DNA from: Trichosphaerium sp. ATCC 40318
Lineage: Eukaryota; Discosea; Flabellinia; Trichosidae
Direction: 5' to 3'
DNA: 64,000 nucleotides
Assembly: GCA_038496445.1 (NCBI GenBank)
Contig: JALMLS010000341.1
Span: 62,001-126,000 of the forward strand
Part shown: one piece after another, positions 1 through 11,154 of the stretch
Layout: every line of letters begins with the position of its first letter
How positions within the stretch are numbered: position 1 is the stretch's first letter
Program-made: the position numbers and the translations under genes
The notes under the pieces: model-generated
Databases searched by the model: none
What the model saw: only the letters and a program-made list of their open reading frames with translations
Told to the model about the DNA's origin: nothing

Positions 1-97
1 TCACAAAAGCAAATTAAACTAGACGATTCATAGCAGCAAGTGATTTAACTTTCTAGTATTTTAGCGGCTAGCTTTTATTCTTTAGCTCTTTTGGTAA

Positions 98-1587
98 GGT
101 CTGCTGACATTGCCAAACGATATTCAACTTTACATATGCTCGCTCGATAAAGAAGTTTACATAAAATATCACCTACTGTCTACTGCAGCTGCTAAAAACA
201 CTCACTTTACGAATGATTTTAGAAAAAAGGGTATCTGGAAGCGGTGGTATTCAACAGGAGAGTTAAAACGCATGATTCAACTACCTGTTGGCGAGATAAA
301 ACAATGGTATAAAAACGGACAACTTCAGGCGCATTACTACCATATATACGGAAAGCATGCTTTAGCAGCTGCAGTATCAATTGTTCTATTTACAAGGCAA
401 ACTTCATGGTGAGAGAAAGAAGTGGCACTCAAATGGGCAGATTGTTAAACAAAGCTTCTTTGAAAATGGAAAAAGGACAGGAAAGCATCAAGAGTGGCAC
501 GAAAACGGACAGGTAGCACAAGGAATGCTGAAAAACGACAAGTATGAAGGAATACTCCAAAAGTGGTATGAAAATGGTAATATGAAAGCATATACAAGCG
601 TCACAGATGGAATAAAAGAAGGTGAAATGAAAGAGTGGTATGAAAATGGCAAACTAAAGATACACTACTTTCGTCAATGCAAAAAAGTGGCGAGGTTTGA
701 AGAATATTTTGAGAATGGAAACCTTAAATCTTGTTTGTTCTTCGAAGATAGCACAGATGACTTCTATAACCAAGAGATGATCAAAGAAGGTAACATTAAA
801 ACTATTAATGGCAAACAATGTCTAAAAGAAACGCACTACCACGAAAATGGAACAAGAAAATTAGAAAAATTCTGTTGCAATGGTAAGCCTTACGGCACTG
901 CAAAACAGTGGAATGAAGATGGCCAAATTACATCTTGTGTTGAGGTAAAGAATGGCATACCGTATGGCAAGAGTGTCATGTACAAAGATGGATTAATAAG
1001 ATAAAAAGCGCTATGTTTAAGAACGGAAAGAAGAATGGTAAATACAAGGAGTGGCATGAAAATACTCAACTTGCGTTGCGTATTATATTGATGATGTGAT
1101 GGAAGGACTAGTGGAAAAATGGTATGAAAATGGACAAATGAAACAGGTTTATACGATTCACAATGGCAAAAAAGAAGGAGAACGTAATGCTGGTACAGTA
1201 ATGGACAGTTATCATCAACGATTTTGGAAACACGGCTTAGAACATGGAGAATGTAGACAATGGTATGAAAATGGTAAACTACAAGTACGGTATGAAGCAA
1301 AGAATGGTAAAACGGCAGGAAAGTATGAAGAGTTCTACGACAATGGACAACTACGCAAGCGCTTCTACAAATGGGATGATAAAGTACAAGGCGAAGTAAA
1401 ACGTTGGCACAGGAATGGACAGTTGTATTTACAGTTTTATGTAAAAGGCAGTATTCCTCATGGAGAAGAAAAAGAGTGGCATCCCAATGAACAAATGAGA
1501 CGATGTTTGACTCGTGTCAATGGAGAAGCTGAAGTTTACTTAGGATGTGTGGTCAAATTTACGTTAAGAATGTATTCTACTTCATGA
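98..1587 (+). pseudogene. WYxNGQ-repeat (YwqK/MORN-like) protein, broken copy
   Basis: This is a degraded paralogue of the intact gene at 37177-38244. The opening LPNDIQ-like segment followed by tandem repeats with WYENGQL/WHENGQV cores is clear. The reading frame changes repeatedly: one frame to about 412, another from about 381 to 1004 (stop TAA), a third around 1013-1095, and a fourth from 1096 to 1587. Inside the last block, around 1183-1240, the repeat core WYSNGQL can be read in a different frame from its flanks, so two compensating shifts are present. No ATG precedes LPNDIQ in frame, and a TAA lies directly upstream at 95-97. Introns would not explain this pattern, because repeat units continue straight across each frame change. 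Dense single-base errors in the assembly are the alternative explanation. Confidence 0.8.
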
Positions 1588-1862
1588 AGTAATAATACGT
1601 TTGACGAGATGAGTTTTACGCACGTGTTAAAAACAACGGCTCATTTTTGGCTACATTTAGTTCTGGTCGAGTGAACTACATTCTTCCATTTGGCAAACAA
1701 GCTTGGTTTGTAATTTGTGGCCAAAGCACACTGAGGTGGTTTGACGCGAAAAAAAATAGCATTTTTAGTTTGAATAAAACTAGGTATATACACGCACAAA
1801 CGCTCTGTATTACACAAAACCTTGTTGGATTGTGGTTGTGTTGACCCATTGTTTATTACATG
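1588..1862. other. Intergenic, nothing recognised
   Basis: A 65-codon open frame (1647-1844, plus) lies here, but it matches nothing I know and has no repeat cores. It is probably the spacer between the broken repeat gene and the convergent GTPase gene. Confidence 0.4.
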
Positions 1863-3023
1863 TCACATGACAGAACATTTTTTATCATTATTTTCTGTTT
1901 GTTTTCCATCATAACAACTGAATAACCAACCAGCTGCTGATACTTCATGTATTACTATTTGTTTAAAAGCAAGTTAGTACACATCAGAAAAAAGGTACAA
2001 AGGTACATTCTTCTGTCCCATCACCTGTTAATGCGCTCACTTCAACATAACTATGAGCCTAAATAACACAGTGAGTGGATATAGAATCGGTGTAAACTGA
2101 TTGTACACCAATTTTTTTTGCTAAACTTATTCCTTCTTCTGTTGTCACAGCTTTCTTTGTGCCATACTCCAGAGAATTTATCTCCCTCAAATCTAGTTTT
2201 GTACCAACCAATATCACAGGGACGCCTGGACAGTAATGATTCTTTTCTGGATCCCACTACAAGGAACAACAAAAATTACTACAACTTTGTGACATCATTA
2301 TTATCACTTGTCAAATATAGTGTTAATTGACTTTTAGTACCCTGGCCAACACGTTTTCGTAGCTCATGCTATTTACAAGACTGAATGCAATGATAAATAC
2401 GCTCTAGAAACACATACAATCAATAAAACATTTCATATCGAACTATTGAGTGCGTACAGCATTAGCGTAGCTTAAAGGTCGAAGTCTGTCATATTCCTCA
2501 GGTCCTGCAGTATCCCAAAAGCCTACATATAAGCCATAAGGTACAATAAGTACTGTTAATATAAAAATACCTAATTCTACCTTGTGTCCAAGCCACGTGT
2601 TTTCTTGGAGTCTAAAAGTTATTAGGACCATACGTAACAATGGGTGATATTCAAAGTCACTTAACAAAATTGTTTTGTCACGTGTAAGATAAAAAAACTG
2701 AGGAAAAGATGAACAAAGTACACATTTGTATCGAAAACAGTTGGAATGTAATCTTGCGGAAACTTCTCTATTATTGGTTTTAACAACGAATAAAGACTTT
2801 AGACTCACTCAAAACCATTCTGATGCATAGACAAGTTTTACCTGTGTCAGATTTAGCTGTTACGGAGTAAAATGTCTTAAAATGGCTTTAAACGTAGGAT
2901 GCGGATCATTTAAACAGCAGTTATGTAAACTATCGTTGTACCAACGGCACCATCCCCGATTATTACCAATTTAACTCCAGGGAGTTCGTTATTGGTGTAT
3001 TCATCGTTTGTTGCAGATGTCAT
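1863..3023 (-). CDS. Rho-family GTPase, copy 1 (catalytic Gln replaced by Pro)
   Basis: Small GTPase of the Rho/Rac type, predicted to be a membrane-attached molecular switch. Exons joined by frame continuity give a P-loop GDGAVGKTCLC (split by an intron after GDGAV), FPQDYIPTVFDT (switch I), WDTAGPEEYDRLRPLSY (switch II), VILVGTKLDLRE (G4), a YVEVSALTGDG-type G5, and a C-terminal CSVM that is a CaaX box, probably farnesylated. At least seven short introns are needed. The start ATG is at 3023-3021, followed by MTSATNDEYTNNELPGVKL. The catalytic Gln after DTAG is Pro. A near copy lies at 24037-25172 in the same orientation, and similarity includes the introns. Identification as Rho-like is firm; the exact subfamily is not. 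Confidence 0.8.
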
Positions 3024-3143
3024 TTCGGCTAAAGCATTTCGATTGCTTAACGCATTTTTTTGTACCAACAGTCAATATTGGTCGTACGACACTCGTTCGT
3101 GAAAATTCGTTTTTGTATTTGTTTCCATTCAAACCACAAAACA

Positions 3144-4678
3144 ATGGCTGAACCACTTCAACACCCGCGTAAAAAGGCTAATGGTAGTACAGAGTTTATT
3201 GCTCATAACGAATACCAACAGAGACAATACGAGAGTGCTCAACGCAATAAAGAGAGGAAGGAAGAGCACTTGCGATTGTTGTTGGAGTATTTAGGGAGTT
3301 ATGACACGATTATGATCCTTGATTGCTCAGAAGCAACGAGTACGATTCTAGCAGCAATAAGGTCGGGATTACGAGCTCATGATGCTGTACTGACAATGTG
3401 TAAACAAGTAAGTTTTTACAAACGCTGCCCAGGCACTCCTAGTGGTTAACCACGCATATGAGTGGCGTAACGGATTTTTTCTAGTCAATAATGCGCAAAG
3501 CTATTGAAATGCATGCTAAAAAAACTGCAACGACGCAAATCGCGTTAGAGGAGTATAAAAAATTACAAGGTACATTTACAAAAGCCTGAAACTGAAAAAA
3601 AAAAACAACAAAAAATCGCAATCAAATCTCTCTTTATATTTATCCAACTCGCTTGTTTAGAACTCTTTCTTTATCTCATTAGCTACTATATACAGTAGGG
3701 AAGTGGTTTTAATAGAGTGTTGGTTTAGCTGTAAGCTAGACCTCCATTGCAAGAGCGAATAAGCTTTTTCTTTTTCATGATTTTCTTTGTGCTATTTTTT
3801 TCTTATTTTTCAGAGAACTTACCACAAACACTTCCTTGTAGATCAACTTGCTGGTAGCCGTAGAGGTTTAATATTCACAAACGAAGATTTTAATGTTATT
3901 TCTGATTTGGTATACCTTGTGTCAGAATTTCAGTATGCCAAAGTAGGTCAAACTTGCCCAGTTGATGTTGTTCTTCGTCCAGGCATAACAAGCACGTGAT
4001 CACACTGATTTAAAATCAAAGTTGTAATTACCTCTCAGATCTTCAACCAACCCAAACATCCTATCTACCTGGTATGTAAAGTTCTTATAAACTGACACCA
4101 GTACTAATTTTTTGAGCAGCTTTGAATATTGCTTCTAAAATATCGCGAGGGATGATCGAATTTTTATTTCCTACGCATATAATTGAAAAGGGTGAAGTTG
4201 TTAGAGCTTCTAAGGCATCTTTATTGCGCAGTTTAAATTTCAAGGTACCACTTGTATTAGTTAATCAATCTGTATTCTCTAACATGTGGATTTAAGGCTG
4301 TTCCAAGGCGTGCTCATGTTTTAGGAATATTCATTGATGGATTTTTAAATAATACTTCTATTCTGAACCACGGTGCAATGACTGTATTATCAAATGTTAG
4401 GTATGCTGCTCGCCAAATAGAAGCTATATCAGCAGTCACTGGTATACCAACAGTATGCTCAATGCAGGTACGTAACAGCACGCAAAAAAGTTATTCCCAG
4501 TACTTAAATTTTTTTTAAGCGGTACATAATGAATGGATACACGAATTTACTGTCTGTTGTTATGGCTACTGATTATAAATTTGAACATGCTGAAATGGTA
4601 TGGTAGTGCTCATTTTAAATATAGTTAACCAGAGCTTTAGATAATGGGCAAGATAATAAAGAACAAATTGGACTATAA
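3144..4678 (+). CDS. Ribosomal stalk protein P0 / uL10-like protein, truncated
   Basis: The start MAEPLQHPRKKANG leads into a segment resembling the uL10 core (LRLLLEYLGSYDTIMILD), followed by an exon with IMRKAIEMHAKK, matching the MMRKAI region of P0. Later exons read GLIFTNEDFNVISDL, LQPTQTSYLPALNIASKISRG (the P0 insertion domain), GIFIDGFLNN and RYIMNGYTNLLSVVMATDY (P0: INGYKRVLALSVETDY). The intron between the second and third exons is long for this window (about 240 nt). The frame closes shortly after TDYKFEHAEM, so the hinge and acidic C-terminal peptide that recruit P1/P2 and elongation factors are absent. It could be a paralogue comparable to Mrt4, although the domain II sequence is closer to P0. 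One join near 3983-4040 does not resolve cleanly, so a frameshift there is possible. Confidence 0.65.
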
Positions 4679-5178
4679 TTAAATTACTGATATTGGTTCC
4701 ACTAATCTACAGCCTTATACCGTTCTTTGTACTACAAGAATGTGGAATTGGTTTATTGGTGATTAAATAAACTACTTCTGCAAACTTTTTTTTTCCCTGA
4801 TCACGTGATCGGCTGTTTACAACTCTTCTGTAAAATAAGTTGCACCTCACGTTTTAGATTGACGCCAAGTTTAATAGATTATACACCTGCCAAGGCCTTC
4901 AAACCCTCATCTGTTACATGTACACATGATAAATCAGTGTATCACAATGCAACCACAAAGACAGCTTAGATAACTCACAAAGCATTTTTTAAGATCTGTC
5001 AACGTAAATACAAATAATAGCCAGCAGCAAAAGAGGCGTGCAGTTGACTATTGTCCGCGCTAACAAGTAACAAAACACGCAAGTAGTTAAGTTAATCAAT
5101 TTAGGGTTATTCTATTGTACAATCAAAAAAGGCATCTCTGAAGTGCGCATACAACCATTAAAGGTACGAAAAAAAAAA
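4679..5178. other. Intergenic between convergent genes
   Basis: The 3' flanks of the P0-like gene (plus) and the RGS-LRR-FYVE gene (minus). It contains the palindrome TGATCACGTGATC at about 4799. No coding signal was seen. Confidence 0.5.
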
Positions 5179-7345
5179 TCAAGTAAACGCTGTGCGCCTC
5201 TTGGGTTGTACAGGGCTATCTGGTCTGGCCCTCCATAATGCCTCACTACACGCGTTACATACACGAACAGGCCTTTTAGGTCCAAAGTATGGAATAATAG
5301 CCTTCGAGTTGCAACAGCGTGCGCAATATAATCGGCCATCGAACCTGCAATGATGCTACAAGAAAAAAAGTTAGTCTTGATTTTTCTCGTTGGTTGAAAT
5401 TGTTCATCAACATAAACACGTGTTGCGTGTTAATTATTACATACCCTCCTTTTTAATGGACTAAAGGTAGAATTACATCCTGTACATGACAATGCCTTTT
5501 CATCTGCTTGCCAATGACGTTTACGTTCAAAACTCATGCTATTGATATGAACTGTTTGAAGAAACTCAAAATAGTCAACAAGCTTAGATGAACTATTTGC
5601 TCTACGGAGCTCTGAAGGTACATGAAATACTTGTACCTTAAAGAAGAGAATTAGCAAATAAAAAAGAGAAATAATAGATATACCTTGTCGTGGATTATCT
5701 CAACCAAGTTTTTACAATCTTTGGTTGGATATGGAATAATAAAAGGAGATTTTGTGTTAAGAATAGATAAGTATTGTAAATTCTTTAATTGTCCGATAGC
5801 TTGAGGCAATGAACCTAAAAGAATGTATGTTAGTCTATGAGTAACTACAATAAGCTTAAAGTTTTGATACAAACCTATTGGGTTGAAGTCTATCATGAGC
5901 ATTTCAAGGTCTTGACATTGACTTATTTCTTTTGGTATCCTACTCACATTGTTCTGTCCCAAATTAAATTTACGCAACTTAGAGAGATTACCTAAAAAAA
6001 AAAACATTAATACAACATGTCACGTGACATCTACAACAGCAATACCAATCAAAAATTTCGAAACTACATACCTATTTGAGGTGGTATGACAGAAATCTTG
6101 TTTCCTTCGAGGTACAATTCTGTTAGATTATACAAAGAACCAATCTCAACAGATATCTCTGTAAGATTGTTGCATGCCAAATTTAATACTTTTAATGTCT
6201 TTAATGTTGATATATGATACGGTATTGTGCTTATCCCATTACCCATGACATGAAGTTCTTGAATTAAAGCGTGTTGAAAGTATGGAATTGTGTCTAAATT
6301 ACAATAGTCCAAAACGAGATGAACTAAACAGTCTGGCCATGCCAATTGGTTATGTATGAGCGCTATATTAACAGTTAGTGTTATGAGGTATCCATAATGT
6401 GTTTGGAGGGAATCGAGGCTCAAATTATTTGAAAATAAAGAAGAACTGTTATTTCGTACACAAGTCATGGCTTCGCAAGTCTAAACACTTGCTACCCTCG
6501 TTGTATAGCCGATTTAATTTTTCTGAAACGTCAGCCAGTATTTTTGCTGAGTCCGCAGGTTTTGGGAAAAGCTCAATATTACGCGAACACTTCTACAAAA
6601 TCAATTAATTATCGCCGCCTCAAGTCATGTAAAAATTGTATGACAAAAAAACTGTACCAAACTCTTTACGCCTTTCTCTCCTGCTGTATTACGATATCTT
6701 TGATACTGAGGGCTTGCTAAGAACTTTGGCCAACAGTCCCATCGTAGAATACTTACAATCTCCTGCTCAGCTTCCTCAAAAAGAGCTACAAATAGCAGAA
6801 ATTAGTAAAGATAAGAAAAACTTTTGTGTAAAACAAAAAAAAAATGAAAAAAACCGGGAAACACGTGACGTTTCTTCGAAGCGTCGTAACGTAAAAAGCT
6901 GTTTAATTTTACTACGTTAATCCTATAAACCATAAAAAGTAGTTCTAGTCAAAAAAATACCCGAATCAAAGTCTTGAGACGCAATTCTTTCCAAAATACT
7001 GTTTTTTGTGTGAGCGTCCACATTTACCTCTAATCTAATTTATATTAACAGACCACGCGTAAATATGCTTACTCAGAGTCTATAGAGAAGAATACATTAG
7101 CTATTTCTGTTACTTTCTTTTGTAAACGTTCAAAATCATCTCTATTGATTACTTTGTATTCAGAGGTCTATTTGAGAAGGTTTAAGCACTGTGATTAAAC
7201 GTGAGAATTAAAACCGCACGGCTTTAATAAAATGGAGATTCTCCACTGACACAGATGTTACCAAGTACTCTTCGAATAAACTAAGTAACTCAGGGTCCGA
7301 AAAGACAGTATCTAGTATAGTGTGCGATTCAACCGGTTTAGCCAT
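5179..7345 (-). CDS. RGS-LRR-FYVE multidomain protein
   Basis: The start MAKPVESHTILDTVFSDPEL leads into an RGS domain: LLSLFEEYLV, VENLHFIKAVR, ELEVNVDAHTKNSILERI, LFEEAEQEIVSILRWDCWPKF. A linker follows, then leucine-rich repeats (LVHLVLDYCNLDTIP, IQELHVMGNGISTIP, LKVLNLACNNLTEI, LTELYLEGNKISVIPPQIG, LRKFNLGQNNVSRIP). The C-terminus is a FYVE zinc finger with WQAD, CTGC, RRHHCRFDG, LYCARCC and PVRVCNAC. About seven introns are required, and every join keeps frame. An intron of about 107 nt with a CTAAC branch site links the RGS and LRR parts (SHDL to SLIHNQ), so they belong to one gene. Role inferred: an RGS GAP or scaffold recruited to PI3P endosomes. The fourth zinc ligand is Asp instead of Cys. 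Confidence 0.75.
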
Positions 7346-7510
7346 AAATCGTTAGCCTCCACAATAGCGTAACGTATCAAATGGGACGCTTGGTCATTAG
7401 CCAATCACAAACACGGATTCGAGACTGACTTAAGGCCGCCTCAATTAAGCTTATGAAAACTCAAAAAAACTCAACTCTTTATTCGCTTTAACCTCAACGG
7501 TTTCATGCAA

Positions 7511-10500
7511 TTATGCAGTACGAACAGGAATCTTAACCTTTCCAGCGCTAGCAGTACCATCTTGTACTGGTTTAACGTGAAGAATGATATCTTTTGCACA
7601 CTTTCCATCAACACATTCAAAATGTGCTGTTGTTACTTTCATTGGTAATGGGAACGTTTGTTTAGCGGATATTGTGCGGACTACAGTTTCACCGCTGTCA
7701 TCAGTTTCCTCTTGAGAGTGTTTGCAATTAAATGATAACTTTTGGCCTAAGTAAAAGTCATGAGCAGCCGAAGAACAAACTAGTTGAACAACATACCATC
7801 CAAAATTACAGTGACGTCTGTCTTAAATGTTGATGGTGTACATGTGAATGTAAACTTGCTCTACAACCGAATAAGTTTACAGAACGACAACATAAAGAAA
7901 GAGTTAGCTCGTACTTGGCCAGATGCAGCATTAAAGCTAACACGATCAGAACCAGCGCTTGAGTCAGCTGGAACTTCAAATTTAGCAATTTCATCTTGTC
8001 CTGAGACAAATAATCAGTTAAACGTTCGTTGCAATGACTATTGTACCTGTGCTGTCTTGTGCTGGTGTACGGAAGATAACCAATAGTCGGTCTAAAAGTT
8101 ACAAATAAGAATAGTGTCTTACAAGTTATACTACGCACGTTTTTCAACGTTATGTTCTGCAGTAATATCTCTAGCACTAAAAGATACTGGTAGTTTAAAT
8201 TTTCTGATTGTTGTGCGCTCATCAACGTCTATGAAGAAGTGTTATTGTGTTGTTATCATAGAAAGCATTAAGTACCATTGCGTTGTAATACAGTGAGAAT
8301 AAGCTCAAGAGCTTCGAGTTCAAGGGTAATGGAAGAAGTAGGCACTTGAAGACCTAGTACATCTAATTCGAAACCACCTGAAGTTTCTAGGAGGAAAGAA
8401 GTGAGAACTAAATAAGTACACTTTATGACCGCTTACGTTTGAATCCACCGACCTTAATTTCAAGCTTGACAAGAGGTTCAGTGTTTTTTGGTAGTTCTAG
8501 GGTGACTTCTTCTTCAGATACTTTATCAGCTTCTTCTTGTTTTGCTTTAAGTTCTGCCTATAACGAGAAAGAATGTAAGCTTGAGTATTTTAAGTCCAAG
8601 CGTGCCTCAGACATGTATCCTTCAGCAAAAGCTGCGGCAATGACTCTGACTGTTTGTAGGTGAGGTCCAGATGCAATACCAATAACCTTCATAGATGAAT
8701 CAAAGAGAGTTTCACGGTTAGGTTTCATTGGACTTTTTTCATCTACAACATTCCTGTTAAACGCAAGTTATACAACAATGTCAAACGAACCAATCAACCA
8801 AGAGCATACGACATCTTTTGGTGCTAAGTTACCAAAAGCAACATTTTGTAGTACACGTCCTGAACAACAAATGTAAGTGCGAGAAAGCCTCGGCATAACC
8901 TACCTTGGAACTTTCCATATTTTTTAAGACGTGACTTTGCTGCATCAGCGCCTTCAGCTGGGTTTGTTTTTTGTGCTTGTTTACGGCACAAATCAGAACA
9001 ACTAGAGCTTAGCTAAAACGCGATTTAGTCAACTTGGATCAAACTCCATGCAACAAAAAAAGAAATACTTACGCCTTCTGCAGTAGCTAATGTGACATTC
9101 TCTGTGAGTGCTTTTTGTTTGCTCAAGAAACTAATGGTTTCCGAAACAGCTGGAGTGTCGCCATACTTTTTCTTGTTTTGTTCCAAAAATGTTAAGAATG
9201 ACCCTGGGTTAGCACGAAGAGCATTGATCTCATTTCTTAGCTGAACTTCATAAGGCGTATCTTTAAAAAAAATAAGTCAGGAGAATCAAGAGCGCTGCAC
9301 AAACGATGTCTTACCTTGTTGTGGTCTCATCGGAATAGGATATTTGCTGGTATCTGCACGATCAGTTGTGCCTGTTTTTCTTGGAGAAACTGCTGCGCTG
9401 CCCATCATCTTAGCAAATCTAGCTTCTTCTCTGTATAGTAATTAGTACGATAAGGTACACTCACTGTGCACCTTTTGTGTGCTTCTTCACCAACATCTGG
9501 TGCGTCAGTGGTTTGTTGTGACGAGTGAGAAGAGGTTGGGCTTAGAAGACGCTGCATGCGTGCTTCTTCACGGGATAAAGAAGTTGACTGTTTATCTTCT
9601 TCTTTAGCTTCTTTTGCAGCAGGGACAACTGATTTAGCCTTTGGCGCTGCTTTGGCTTTTGGTTGTGGATTTGAACTTGGCTTGGTACTATAACTTGGCT
9701 TCGTACCTGAAAAGCACTATTAACATCTTTTCAAAAAAGATAGGGATTCGCCGTTGAGCGTACGTGGAGATGTCAATAGAGATGCCATTCCGCCTTTACC
9801 TTTAGATCTAGGGCTCTTTTTAACGAGTCCCTTTACAGATCCAGAACGCTTGGCAATCATTTTAAGTAGACGTGCTTCCTCTCTCGCTTCAAATAAAAGT
9901 TTAGGGGTTTGTAGTGTTGATTATTGTTTTGCACCGTTCGTACCTTCTTCGTCTTCGTTTTGAGTATCAGTAAAGAACCCTGCTGATTGGTTCTCAGATA
10001 TTACTTCAGAGTTGGATGCAGGTGCTGGTGTTGGTGTTGGCTCTGGTTTCTTTACTTCTGGTTCTGGTTTCTTTTCTTCCGGCTTCTTGACTTCTGGTGC
10101 TGGTTCTGGAGTTGATTCTGGGGCTTCAGGCGATTCAGTTGCAATCAAAGATGGAGCACCATGTTTTATAAGAGCCTATAGAAACGATTAGACGTGTTTG
10201 TGGGCGTTAGGAGTACCTGATCAAAAAACATTATGTAAGCTGTCACAAGTTTCAAACTCTTGAACGTAAACGGTTCAATATACCCACACAAACCAGACAT
10301 TCCGTCTTTAAGGCATCCAGAAGAGTCAATGTCAACAAAAGTGTTGCCCTCAACCTTGATTGTGCCTAGTTTGGATGAGTGGTCTGTTTTTTGACGCTTA
10401 CGTACCGCGTCCCATGTCTATACTTGCAATAGGGTTTTCTTCATGGTCTAGAACCATACCACCGTTGTCAATTTCGCCCAAAAAGTTTTCTTCGCTTGGA

Positions 10501-10726
10501 ATTGTCAGTTTTTGGTATTAAACGGCAATAACAGGCGAAAAACTAATTGTAAAACTAAAATAGTCCTTGAGGTACTCGGTTACGCTTACATATCACCACA
10601 TTGTCCATCTGGGTTTATAAAACCAACGCATTCTCCTGATGCTGTATAAAGCGAACCATCTTGATCCAAAACAGCGCGTTTGTCGCGAGAAACATCGTAT
10701 ACAGTGAATACAGGTTGGCTGCTCAT
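7511..10726 (-). CDS. Large cytosolic CAP/SCP-domain protein with EEAR motifs
   Basis: The start MSSQPVFTVYDVSRDKRAVL leads into short Gly/Asp-rich units (GSLYTASGECVGFINPDG, GTIKVEGNTFVDIDSSG) and then a Pro/Glu/Lys linker around 9925-10140. Three EEAR motifs follow (EEARLLKM, EEARMQRL, EEARFAKM). Next is a CAP domain: LRNEINALRANPGSF, ISFLSKQKAL, LKKYGKFQGRVLQNVAFG, KDVVCSWNVVDEKSP, MKVIGIASGPH. It matches the EVNRLRxNP...YGxxxGxxxEN...IDDGVxxRGHRxNxF layout of eukaryotic CAP proteins but lacks the His/Glu cavity residues and any signal peptide. A C-terminal part of over 300 residues (ending KVKIPVRTA) looks beta-rich and repetitive (ITLELEALEL, FKLPVSFSARDITAE, AKFEVPADSS). Family assignment of the CAP part is good; function is unknown. 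Confidence 0.65.
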
Positions 10727-11154
10727 CCTGTTGTGAGTTGCTAACGTTTATGGAAACTAGTTGACTGGATGGCTGGCAAGCTCCTTTTTATAGCTTTTTG
10801 CGCACCGCTCAAGTTCTTAGCTGCTTGAAGAATAAAACGTTTTTTTTGTTTACAAGCCTATGTTATCGAGTGAAATTAAAGCTCTACGCTACTCGACGCT
10901 TTGCAGTAAACAGAAACAGTTAGGTTTTTAGGTTTTTGGGTTTTTTTAAATTATGACATGTTGCCACATTGCGACAGCTGACTCACTTTAAAATAGTATT
11001 GCACCACCAGTAAAATAGGAACTGAGTGACACAACAACAATTGACACGATGTCAGCTACCCCACAACTTTTCGAGACTCGTTACGACTCTAGTTTTTAGG
11101 CTTAAAGTTGCAAATTTGGCTTATAGTAATACAACAGCACCTGAACACGCGTAA
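10727..11154. promoter_or_regulatory. Divergent promoter region
   Basis: 428 nt between the head-to-head CAP-domain gene (minus) and the Xrn gene (plus). It contains T-rich and A-rich runs and the sequence TTTTTAGGTTTTTGGGTTTT at about 10924. No gene is seen. Calling it a shared promoter is inference from gene orientation. Confidence 0.4.

Noticed and set aside
2443-2808. Frameshift in copy 1 of the Rho gene relative to copy 2 (missing T near 2785)
   Set aside because: The difference falls inside a 45-nt intron (gtgagt...aatag), so the protein frame is unaffected.
9754-9963. Plus-strand open frame opposite the CAP-domain gene
   Set aside because: No family match; the minus strand carries the EEARLLKM exon here.
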